Shown piece after piece: positions 33,289 through 44,700 of a stretch of 64,000 bases of DNA. The position numbers and the translations under genes are program-made. The stretch is from the NCBI GenBank assembly GCA_023634235.1, contig JAMKCF010000021.1, positions 11,171,764 to 11,235,763 on the forward strand, read 5' to 3'. This stretch comes from Pisaster brevispinus. Lineage: Eukaryota > Echinodermata > Asteroidea > Forcipulatida > Asteriidae. The notes under the pieces were generated by a model. That model did no database searches, had not been told where the DNA came from, and was given only the letters and a program-made list of their open reading frames with translations. Position 1 is the first letter of the stretch; every line of letters starts with the position of its first letter.

Positions 33289-35771
33289 CTAGTAATGTTT
33301 GATTTCTTGGACCGAACCGCGTTCTTTCTGTGCCACTATGGGTAAGAAGCCAGAAGCATTCAAAGAGAAATTGCCCCTAATCCGGGAAAACACGAGCCCA
33401 TAGGATTCGCAAATCGGATCCAGGAACGATCGGACAATCGCTCTATAAATCATTGCAAAAGCGCGCACCAAAATGAATGTACCATTCGCCGAAGGCTGCA
33501 GGATGTACACGCTGAGGAAGTTGAGGCCCGCCAAGAAGAATCCCCAGAAGAAGGAGAGTAGAATCCCCATAAGGATGCTACAGAAGACGTATACAGCAAT
33601 CTGTGTAAAACAGAACATCAAGCAAACATCAAGTCAAGTTTTCTCTGTTCAACCCCAAATTATTTAGTCATTTTCCCTTGTTAATTTGTCATTGTTCAAC
33701 CCAATGTCTAAATCAAACACAATAATAAAAGCAATTTTCCTTCTTGCTTTTTCCTGTTTGAAAATCTTCATTTCAAAATAAGCTCGTAGTAGTCTCACAC
33801 ACATAAAGTTATGCGTTCTTTTGGAGGTGTTTTTTGATGTTAGCGGCTCTGGCTGTGGTTTTTGCTATAGGCCTACCAGGCAAAATGTGGATGTCTGAAA
33901 AATGTCTGGAATAATGTTACGAAACCTATGTGCAAAAGTAATGTTACATTACCTGTGTATATGTAAAGATCAGGCGGTTTAACCACGCTATAGAGAAGTG
34001 CCGACTGTGACAACTCGGCTCCTTGAACACTTCATCGAACTCGACCTACGTTATGAAGACAACACACAAATGACCAAAATGCAGACAGGATTCTACGGAG
34101 CTCTTGAAAGGCCAACCGACTTATTGAGATCCTGAGATACTGCAAGATGTCGACATCGTGAAAGCATTAGATGTCGACTTCCCCCGAGACAATATTATTC
34201 GTCTTGGGATGATGGCATCCTGATAATCAGATGCCATTTTCATTAAATAATTTTATCTCGCAGGCCGCTGGAGTGTCACCAGAGATCTCTTGAAGACGCC
34301 ATCCTGACTTTCAGGATATCGACATCCCGAGGTTAAATTATCTCGGGATATCATCATCTCACTATGGTATCATCAAAATTATCTCAGAATCTCAACAAGC
34401 TGGATGGCAAGTGATGTTTTAAGCTTTGCGCGGTGTGGACAATAAGAAGTATATCTACAAAATAGTAAACTTAAGGGTACAACCATGTGTGAATCTCTTT
34501 TGGGAGGTGTAGCGGTATGCCATTAGTAGACTGACTCAAGTCTATGTTTATCTTCCCAGCATGCATCACCTTGTAACATGGCTGCTCACATGTAAGCTAC
34601 TATATGCTTGTGTCTATCTGAATAAAGCTCAAGAAGCCTCTACCTCACGAAGTTGTCAACCTTCTTTAGGAGGAGTGTTGGCTCGGAAAAGTGCTGGTGT
34701 CGTCTTGACGTTTCGAACAGTATACTCGGCTCGTCCTCCTGTAAGAGCAGGGGTATACTGTTTGAAGCGTCGAGACCACAACAACGGCTCTTTTCATGGT
34801 TGTACCCGCAAGTTAACTTGTTATAGTTACTTCTTAAGCTGTATTCCCCATACAACGCTATTTATACCCAGTTTACATTTGAAATTACTCTGAAATAAAA
34901 GTGATAGAGCACGAGGTGTTATGGGCAATCGCTATCGATATAGTCGAATATTAAAACAGTTCGGATCTGACTAATGCGTAAAAAAAATTCCCTTCAAGTG
35001 GCCGGGAGCTAACGTTTTCGCTTGGCGTCGAATGGTGTTTCTGATCAGCAGAGTTTTGGTTCGAGTCCCGGTCGTGGCACTTGTGTCCTTGAGTAAGATA
35101 CTTTACCATATAATTGATTTGTCCCTCGGATGGGACATTAACCTGTTGGTCCCGTGTACTAGGATTGGTAGTGCTGCACGTAAAAGAAAACAGAGCACTT
35201 ATCATGAAAGAGTATAGAGTTTAACATTGGTGTTTCTGGTTCACATAGCAAGCACCTGTTATAGGTTTCCTCAGGCTTGCAATTTACAGTGATTAAGCTC
35301 ACTTATGAGGCATCGTTTCATTACAGAAATATATAATAAAGACGATAATATCATTAGTAACTCCCTGTATGTCATCTGGAATCATAAGCCGTACACACTT
35401 GTCCCCCTCATAGCTGAAGAGATGTGGTCTTGATTTTAATTTTTTGAATTATACATGCACCAAGGAAGTCTGGAACAGTTGGGGAATTTGGACTTCCCGC
35501 TTTTAAACATTACGCATGTGCAGATGATTGCTGACCTGTACGTTGGGACTGATTTGGTAGGTGTCATCGACCGTAGTGTTTTCCTTCTGGGAAGCACAAT
35601 TTAACGACTGATAGGCAGAACCGCCGTTGGTGGGAGCCGTACTCTGCGGCAAGTCCCCTTCCGAACGGGCCTGCGACGTAGAAGGGAACGGTGGTTGGGC
35701 CATGTATTCGTCGCGCCCAACGGTCCCGGTATCTTTGTACGAGGCGCCCTGTTGACCATAAACAGGCGTAT
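33289..35771 (-). CDS. Caveolin-family gene B (exons 2-4)
   Basis: Exons on the minus strand: 35771-35536 (Pro/Ser/Gln-rich, starts in phase 1 with a split Asp/Asn codon, ends YQISPNVQ, donor GTCAGC), 34045-33953 (31 codons, VEFDEVFKEPSCHS...FTYTQ) and 33600-33289 (103 aa plus stop). The last exon is the caveolin scaffold and hairpin: ILMGILLSFFWGFFLAGLNF is the intramembrane segment, followed by YILQPS and SFLDPICESYGLVFSRIR, the counterpart of the vertebrate CDP..EA.G.IFS.VRI segment. At least 213 aa are encoded by these exons. Cys residues in DPICES could be palmitoylated, as in vertebrate caveolins (inference). Exon 1 is not between 35772 and the transposon end at 38.55 kb; one phase-compatible candidate is at 51586-51607. 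Confidence 0.88.
33634..33720 (+). mobile_element. SINE family B tail fragment
   Basis: GTCAAGTTTTCTCTGTTCAA then CCCCAAATTATTT matches the tail of the copies at 16253 and 16562. Lies in caveolin B intron 3. Confidence 0.55.
34690..34790. repeat. Long hairpin in caveolin B intron 2
   Basis: GACGTTTCGAACAGTATAC pairs with GTATACTGTTTGAAGCGTC about 30 nt later, and pairing extends to TGGTGTCG / CGAGACCACA. Confidence 0.6.
34998..35345 (+). mobile_element. tRNA-derived SINE family A, copy 2
   Basis: B-box GGTTCGAGTCCCGGTCGTGG, then TGTCCTTGAGTAAGATACTT, 'aggattggtagtg', CACGTAAAAGA, 'ggtgtttctggttcacatag' and a TAATAAAGA tail. Aligns end to end with 52855-53310. The tRNA head is more decayed. 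Confidence 0.8.
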
Positions 35772-36467
35772 CTGCAGTCAGGCAAAACATTGAAATAGGG
35801 GAGATTAGAGGTCATTGGATTTTTACAGATTTGTATTACGTAGTCGTATGTGCTTTCTGCTTTCCTTTTGGTCCTGATGGACAGTTATGGGAATAGACTG
35901 TGCAGTTATACCTTGCATTCTAAACGAACTGAATATCTCGAGTTTATTTTTATCAACTTTTTAATATTATTTACGTCATTTTGGTAATGAAACCAATGTA
36001 TCACCAAGCGTCTAGCACAACGCAACAACCGGGGTGTTAAGATTTACACCACGTCACATTATGCATACCAAAAAAAGAATCAAACTTTGAATCATTATAG
36101 GGTGATAAAAATAACACTAATTTCTGCAAAAAGAAATCCTCTGTGTTATTTTAACACCCTAAAATGTTAACTTTGATTCTCTCTTCGGTATCTGTATGTG
36201 ACAACATCCATGGTGTCAATTTTAACTAGTACACCCAAGCTCAAAGATACCCGTGTGTGTGTGTATAATAGAAGACAATGGCAAAATGCTCCGTTGTTGG
36301 AGGACAATCACATTGGGAAACCCACGTATGGGTAGAGACCAAAAACCATACGCATAATGTCAGACACCTGTCGGACTCCGAATTCAAACCGGGGGTCCAC
36401 AGAGGTGAAAGGCAAGAAGGCCGAGTTACCACGACGCCTGACGCCATTTTTGACCAATTTGCGACTT

Positions 36468-36680
36468 GGGCCCAATTTCATGGCTCTGCTTACCGTAAGT
36501 AAAGAATCGGCGCTTACGGAATCACTTTCTTTGCTTACACCAAGCGTATTTCACGGGTAAGCAGAGAAATGTTGCTTGTGCGCGTGCGAACTCCACTTTA
36601 CTAGGCATTCTTTGCTTATACAGCTAGCGCAGAATGGTGATTGCAAGCGCAGAATTCGGCAGTAAGCAGAAATTGGGCCC
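36468..36680. mobile_element. MITE family 2 (213 bp)
   Basis: Ends GGGCCCAATTTCATGGCTCT and its imperfect complement ending AAATTGGGCCC. Interior of CGTAAG/CTTACG and GCAAGCGCAGAAT motifs. The region 35772-36467 holds nothing recognisable. Confidence 0.75.
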
Positions 36681-37339
36681 AGACTGAAGCTAGCCCTGTA
36701 TAAGGAAACAAAATGGCGCGCTCAAAAATGGGGTTCCAACACACGTCCATGGAATAACTTGTTTACATCGCCTAAAGGTCACATGCCATCACGGTTGATT
36801 ACATGTTTAATAGCATATTCTCACAATATGTTTTTAAACGTTGTGCTTGAACTTTGTGCTTTACTCTCAAGTGAATAGATTTTTACAATACTGTGCGATC
36901 ATATGAATTTGTTGTGTTCACTTAAGCTCGTTTCCCCTGCTGCACGCGTTTTCTGATAACAAACGATGCGAAAAAACCAGGTTTTTCCCTCTTTTTTGCT
37001 CATAACTTTTTAACCTCGCGGGTGATTGTACGGGGTCGAACGGTTTTAAAAAGTATATTTCATGGTCAAGCTAATGGTGGTATTTTAAAAATATTGTTAT
37101 TTAAAAAACCACCGTACTTTTGCGATTGAAATACTTAATTTGTGCCGGTTTTCCTGTGGCAGCGCGCAGTTTTCACTCCATCAGAACTACTCATTTGAGT
37201 GCCGATTCTTATTGGAGTGTCGGATTCCACCGGGTCGAACAGAATCGAATAGTTGAGACCATTACCTTTACTGTGATGTAAGAAAGGTTTGGATTGGTTG
37301 AAAAAAACCACCGTACTTTTCAAGGTGAAAAAAGGACCA

Positions 37340-37823
37340 ATGACAATTATCGATCTATATTTTGTTGTTTGGACGGAGTTCCCATCGGTCACCGTTGGTT
37401 TACACGTGTTCGGATTGCACACACGACCTTTCATCTTCCGAGTTCAAGAACAGATTTTCTGTGTTGACATCACAGGTAAGTCTTTGAAAAACTGACCATA
37501 TCTTATATGATAATCAATGAAAATGTTTTGAAATTTTTACGGGGAAATTCGATCTTGAAGTAGTGTAAATTTGAACCTAAAAAACATGAAATTTGGGATG
37601 CAAGGGCCACTGGCTACTTCCATGACGCTACGTGACCATTGGGCCGTACCATTTTTGTCAAAGGAGGATCTTGTGTGGATTCCATTGTTACTACCAAACA
37701 TTTGAAATACCCAAACCATTTTTAGGTTAGAAAAAGTTAACGTTATCCTTTCCTTTTTAATTTGTTCTTTCAGGTTATGAATTCGAGAGAAGAAGAGTGG
37801 ACTACGGTTCCTTATATAGCTGA
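37340..37823 (+). CDS. Possible small spliced ORF, 61 aa, unrecognised
   Basis: An ATG at 37340 opens 45 codons ending VQEQIFCVDIT at a perfect CAG|GTAAGT donor (37475). The acceptor TTGTTCTTTCAG ends at 37773, and the joined frame continues YEFERRRVDYGSLYS to TGA at 37821-37823. AATAAA occurs near 38200. No family is recognised. The strong splice sites and phase agreement are the only support; it could be a non-coding transcript or chance. Confidence 0.25.
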
Positions 37824-40384
37824 TCAGCCGATTTGCTTTCTTGAACTTTGAAGTTCTTTAGTGCCAAAGAAAACTTCAAAACACTACACATGGATGGACA
37901 AATAGTTGTTGGCAATTCAGTTTTTTGTTTGGACTTTGTTGCTTATATTGGGCGATATGTTTTCGTTTCAAACAGTTGTTTGTAAAACTACATCAGTGAT
38001 TATTATTATTTTTCTCATACTACTGGGTTTTTCTTACTATTATTTTAGTGATGAAATAAGTGCAACCAAACTATGCTTCTTTGTTTAATTTCATCTCATG
38101 TACATGTGAAACATAATGTGATGTTTTTTATTTGGATTTAGAGTTTACGTTTTTGTTAAGTGTTGTAGAAAAAAAACCTGTTAGTTGAGAGGAGATAAAA
38201 TAAATAACTTGATTCAGAAACCAACTTCCCATTGATTCGAATGTTTCTGTTTTTCAAGTATTTGTGTATACTGTACATGATGAGCATGGGGGAAGATCTA
38301 AGCCAGTAAAGTAGTTACTAATAAACATCCATCTGTGATTACGTAACATTTAAGTTTTACCTTTTCTGTGAATGGAACATTCAACCTGGTCGTGTTATGG
38401 TCGAACGCACAGCTACACAGGGTTTGGGTTAATCCGATTTACCGATCCCAGTGCACTGCCTCCCAGTAAACGAACAATAATTAACGCTTAGTCTTAAGTG
38501 AACAAAACAGGGGTCAACAAATTCATATGCTGCATTGTAAAACAAGCCGTGTGTGACGTAACTAGACATTTTCATTTGGGGGGGGGGCAAGTGGGGGCAA
38601 AGATTAAATTTGGGGGGCCAAAGAAGTTCAAGATTATCATTAAATATGATTGATACACACCAATTCAGTTCTAAAACAGTCTACATAGTTTGCAGGTAAC
38701 AAAAGATTGCGAAAACAACCAAAACTTAGAGAACTTGTCATTTTTATAAGATAAAACTTTTCGACTATGTATACAAGGATATGGAGAAGAAATGGTCTAA
38801 GCTACCTTTTTCGCTGGCCATTTTGCTGTTTAAATCTCTCTGTTGTGCATCTGACTACGTTGTGTTAACGGAGCTATTGGTCTGCGTTCAGACCACAGTC
38901 AGTGCGCAGCCAGTCGAAAAGTGCTTCCGTGTATTTGTTACGTATGCACAGACCGTGTGGTTATGAATATATAATGAGCTGAAAGGTTGCGTTTTAAAAG
39001 TATATTTTTTATGTCAAAACCTTCTTCAAAAATAAGTTTGAGTAAATATTGTAAGGGATAAAGATCCATATAAGAGCTCTATTGTGTTACATTTTATGGG
39101 TTGCAGAAATTTCAAGAGATTTTGGAACGAATGCAAACCCGTTCGTGTCAAGAAAAAAAGGCCAACGAAAAATGGCATTTTTCTCCTTGGAACGATGTCC
39201 GGCAGAAAAAACTTACTCATGTACTTGTAGAAAAACTGTTCATCTTTGTTGAAAATGATATATTATTTCGTGATCATGTGCAAAACAGTCGGGAGCACTT
39301 AAAATGTTCCGCTTCTTCAGGCTTGGCCGTTCACGTAAAAACTACAAAATGGAAACGAGGAAATTTTACCAAAGGATGACTGTGATTGGTCAATGCGTTC
39401 ATTGATGCAGATATGGACCAATCACGTCTCGCGTACAGTAAAGCAACCGCAGCAAAGCTACAGTCAGTACCCAACATGTGCGTGAGTGAACTCAATACAG
39501 ATGAAGGTGTTACCAGACGTTTTCGTAATAAAAACTTGTTTGTGGGGCTCATAAGTGCTGAAAATACCTGAATGTTGTAAAGTAATCTTTTAACTACCAA
39601 ACCGAGGAAAAGAAATCGGAAATAAAGAGCAATTGATAATAATTTAGTTCAAAATATTACTAATAATTTTAACTAATATATAAACTAATAATAATTGCTT
39701 TATTCTTATGTGCCAATGGAAACTGAATTTCTGTGTATTTGATGCGGACAATAAATTATAATTCTAATTCTAATTAATGATTTTTTTTGGGGGGGGTATT
39801 CATTAGTATACTATTTATTTATTAGACATTTAAGTAAAAATTGTCAAATCAATGTACACAAATAATTTATAACTGTTTGTCCTTTACGTTGACTTGTATG
39901 AAAGGAAACAACATTTGAACACAAACTTGACTTTTTTCAGTTGTCTTGAATGTTTTATTTCAATACAAGCTCAAATAAAAAAAATATATATAATACCATT
40001 ATGTTGCACAATAAACGAAAACAAAATATTTAATAAACACATATATTTCTCAAAATGATGTAACAAAGGTAATAATGCATACTTTCCCAACATCCAAATG
40101 GGACTAACATTTTTAACTGGCTTATGAACATGTTTTAATACCCGTGTTCTTGGAAATATTTGTCATAAAAATTTTCAAAAGCTGCACACAATCAACCAAG
40201 GCAAGTGCAAGCACGAAAGTTACAAATCAATTGTATATGATCCATGTACATATACACAAGGCATGTATTAAAGGATAAATACGTATACAAGCTGCTTAAG
40301 TTGTTTTAAGATAATTTATGAAGGTGTATTGGAAATGGCAATCTGCAAGGCAACTTAAAAAATGTAATTATACAAATACAAACT

Positions 40385-41116
40385 ATTGGTTGATACTACC
40401 CAAAAATGTGTACATACAATGTAATAAGTAGGTCACATGGCCCTTTGTTTCCTACTACTAATACAAAATCAAGCTGCCCATGTTATCTTTGGTTTTTACA
40501 ATATTATGTTAAATTGAACAGAAAGCACCACATTTTAAATTTAATAAGCCCTTCATCAGCTGAAAAAGCGTATGCATGAAAGAAAATAATTTACAAGTAT
40601 ACCCGTATGTTGCATAGTTTCCCTAAGAGTTCGTTCTTAAGAAGTTAACGGAATGTAACAAGTCATTGTTTTTGTAAAAATCTTTAAAAATTAACACTGT
40701 TTTCCCTAAGAGTACATTCTGCTTAAGAAGTTAACGGACATAACAAGCCATTAATTTGTTTAAAAACCTATAAACATAAACACTGCATTGGTTTCTTATG
40801 TTAAACAGAAAGCACCAGTGTTTCAAGTGCAAAAACAAAAAAACACTTCATATCAGCTGCAAAAGAATTGTGTTGGTTGATACACCCACAAATGTGTACA
40901 TAATAAATTGGTAACATGACCCTATGTTTCCTACTTCTAATAAAATATAAAGCTGCCATGTTATCTTTGGTTTTTATAATATTATATTAACTTAAACAGA
41001 AAGCATCACATTTTAAATTTCATAAACCCTTCATCAGCTGCAAAGCATGTATGCAAGAAAGTAAATGATTTACACCCGTATGTATAACTGCATAGTTGCC
41101 CTACGAGTTCATTCTA
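40385..41116 (+). repeat. ~488-bp offset direct duplication with an internal 83-bp duplication
   Basis: 40385-40622 and 40873-41116 align throughout (TTGGTTGATAC, GTTATCTTTGGTTTTTA, CCCTTCATCAGCTG, GCATAGTT.CCCTA.GAGTT). Between them, TTCCCTAAGAGT...TTAAGAAGTTAACGGA occurs twice, 83 bp apart. Lies 3' of the transposase ORF, probably inside the transposon. Confidence 0.8.
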
Positions 41117-41515
41117 CTTCAGTTAAACGTGATTGCTTGAACACATAATCTCAAAATGTTGCATGTTAACCATGCAAAGGCAATCTGGCGATAAATATAT
41201 TGATGAGTATCATACTTTATGTACAAGAGTTGAAAATGAAAGTGTATAACCACATTAAAAAAAAAATGTATTGCAGGTCCGTGTTTAAAAATCTACACGT
41301 TAAGGAAATATTTACCAAACATGAACGTTGTAAAAACAACATACCTCCATTGAGCAACAAATGGCAAGCTATAACAACAAATAAATATTACAACAAACTA
41401 AATAACAAACTTATGAACAACTGTCAGTAACACTTCAGGTTATACATTATGTGCATACTCTAAAGTCTGTATAAAATTAACACAAAAAGGTCAGACATAA
41501 AGACATATTCTTGTC

Positions 41516-41702
41516 TTAGTCTTCATCTGTATCAATTGTGTCATCTACTATCTCTACGCAATCAGCAGTATCTATGAACTCAGGACTTTGTTCAAAAGTC
41601 ACACTGTCTTCCTCACTGTTACTTTCAACTGAACTTTCACTGTCTTGATCACTATCTAAGTCTTCTTGCTCCACTAACGTTTCGGCAACATAATCTATTT
41701 AC
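41516..41702 (-). pseudogene. Out-of-frame acidic C-terminal extension of the transposase ORF
   Basis: Beginning just before the main TAG, a different minus frame runs open for about 58 codons to a TAA at 41518-41516. It reads DYVAETLVEQEDLDSDQDSE and continues Asp/Glu/Ser-rich to DTIDTDED. Such a biased composition is unlikely in random AT-rich DNA and resembles the acidic tails of transposase proteins. It probably belonged to the same reading frame before a 1-nt indel near 41690-41700, or it is joined by splicing. Confidence 0.5.
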
Positions 41703-44700
41703 ACAGTGACTTTTAGAACAAGAGCAACCTCTTGTCAGAAATGCAACATTTTTGCGAATTTTTTGCATATTTTCTTCTGTGTCCCATTCCAAATCAACCA
41801 AGAGGGGTTCCATGGATACTTTCCATCCATACTTGGAAACATCTGGATAGGTAAATATGGGCTGTAAAGCTCGAGCCCAAACTGTGCTCACCCAACAAGA
41901 TCTCAGCCAGTGAAATCGAAGAGCACCGTCTGAGGGAAGCAATTCATCTTCGTAGGTACCTTTCCAAGTAGCTTTGCGAATGATGTCTAAAAACTTTATA
42001 TGATTGTCATATGCAGAGCCAGAATGCAAGGATCGAAACATTTCAATTGGAGAGGTGTATGTATGGAGGCAACTTCTGTGAGCCATAAAATATACACATC
42101 CAATTAACCTGTAAAATGCCAGCAGACCCAATTCGAAGTCTGTATGCAAGTCAGTGTTTGACAAATTGCCCAACATACTGTCGTCAAGGGAGCCACATAT
42201 GAACGATGCATATTGAAAAAAGGCATTAAAAAATGAGCGCTTTCCTAAGCGCACAAAATATGACACAAAATCACAGCCACTACATATGTATAGCACCTGC
42301 ATTACTTTCTGAACGTCACATCCAATTTCTACAAGACGAGCAAGGTCAGAATCTCTGTCCATACTGTCTTTTAACTTGTTAAGATAAATGTACTTTACAT
42401 CTCCTGGTTTGGCTCTATATTGAACTACGACAGCTTTGTTGAAAATTGCCAGAGGAATTCCTATCATGGCTATGTCACGATCCACTGAATAAACATGAAT
42501 GGTTGAACAGGTTGAATCTTGGACATGCAGCCAAATTTGTGTGTCAGATTCTTCATGGTTATTATGTAAATAATGAATTCTATCATTACAAGTAACCTTA
42601 ATTCCAGAATATTCTGCATTTAATGCAAAACCACCAGCAGTTACGAATTGTTGCTCATTAGTCAACCAAGGCTGTACAATCTCAACAAACCTGTTAGATA
42701 AAAAGTTACACAGCAGACGCTTATTTTGTCTGTTTTTGAGAAATGTGATCCACTTGGTGTTTGGAAGTTTTGAATTATTTGATATTTCTTCATATGGCTC
42801 ATATTCTGTTGGTGGTTCACCATCACGCCTAGTACGTTCAATTAGTTTAGGAGACAGTCCTTGTGAATCCACTTGATCAAACAAAATTCTGACATCAAAG
42901 TACCCTTTTTTGTAAAAGGGTCTTATCCATCGGGACGCTAACATGTCTGCATAATCAGAAAAAGTTTTCTGGTAACTTAAAGGCGAGGTATAAATAATGT
43001 TCATACCTTCAGCAATCAAACATACCCTCTCATTTTCAGAAAATGAAAAATTATTGCTGATAACCTGTTCAGTGTATCGTTTGCCAAACATGTCATAAAT
43101 AACAGACTTGGAACCTTTATAAGGTAAACCACCAGGTGTACAAATGGCCCTTGGTGATTCAAGGAACTGGCACAATTTGCCAACAGGCATTTGGGTTTCC
43201 TCTGAATACGCTATTGTGCGTTTATAGCACATTGTTATTAGGCGTTTTTCTTTTTCAATGTAATTTATTTTCCTCTTTGTCACCTTCTTTTTCATGAAAG
43301 TTTGCAGGGTATGCCTTCGAATTTTAGGTTTTTCAACACTAGAATCCTTTAGAATATTTGATTGTATGTATAGATTTAGTGAATCTCTTCCAATGTCCCT
43401 GAAATGAAGGAGATTATGCTGTTGCACTTTAGAAGCCGGTGTATTAAAAAATGCCTGGAATAAAGCTGGTGACTGATTAGTATCAAAAACATTGCTTTGT
43501 TGCATTTTCTCAAAATATTTTTTTGAGTTGCTGATTTCATTTGCAATAACCGAATGAGATAAATCACGCTGAAATCTTGGTTTAACATCAGCAAGTTGAT
43601 TTTGAAAACTTTCTATCAGCCTTGACTGATATTCAATTGTTTGGCATACCTTATCCATGTCACTAGGAAGGCTGTGAGAGAGAGCACTTTTACAGTGTTT
43701 ATTAATTAACATCTCATGAGCTTCATCAATTCCTACACTAGAAAATGAATAACCTTTGATATTTGAGACGAATGCTCCTCTTTCGAAATGTTCAAGTACT
43801 GGCTTTGGAAGTGCATACATTTGACTCAAATGCAAAGGTATTAGCCGGGAGTAATTTTGTCTATCAAATGCATGGAAAAGCTGCCCCATACTTTTCAAGG
43901 CAGCCATCCGACCATACCAATTTCCACTTCGAATTGCAATGTATAATTGTATGTATGAAAAACAATCCTCCCTGAGGAACCTATGCCAAAACTGAAAAGT
44001 TTCAAACTTTTTGCACATCTCTGTGCAAAAAGTGTCGAACTCTTGTGACAGTGGAACAGTTATTGAACTGGTGATATTGTCTTCAGCATCAGCAAAGCTA
44101 CGATAACTGTTTTCACCTGCATTCATGTCAGAAATCACATCACACATGGCATCAATAATCTCTTCATTACTGAATAGGCACGGCAATGAATCCTGTTGTT
44201 GACTCCGATATGCCATGAAAACTTTTAACTGATAGGCATATATAGACTCATAAACTTGCATAATAAATCTATGAGTCAGTTTAAAATTACCACAACTTTG
44301 AAGTTTTTGCAAGGTGCCTTGCTTATGTGTTATCTTGGCAACCTCCTTGAGACCGGCATCCCAATAAATTTTCATGATGACCTCCTGAAAATTTTTCAGC
44401 ACATGCCAATCCCCAAGGAAAGGTATAACCCATCCAAGGGAATCACCATACTCATATTTTATTTGTGACAATATCTTAATAGTGGCCCCATCACCAGCAA
44501 TAACTAGATGATTAATGTCTTTGCCAACTCCAAATGATTTATGCAACAAACCTAGCATTTTCTTAATGGTCTCTGCTGAGTCTGCTTTCTCATTGAGTAC
44601 ATATAAATAGTTGAAACTTGACTTTTCACAGGTTTGTTGACAACTTAATGACAACTTGCACTTGAATCCAGGAATAGTTTGTTCAGTTTTTCCTACAAGA

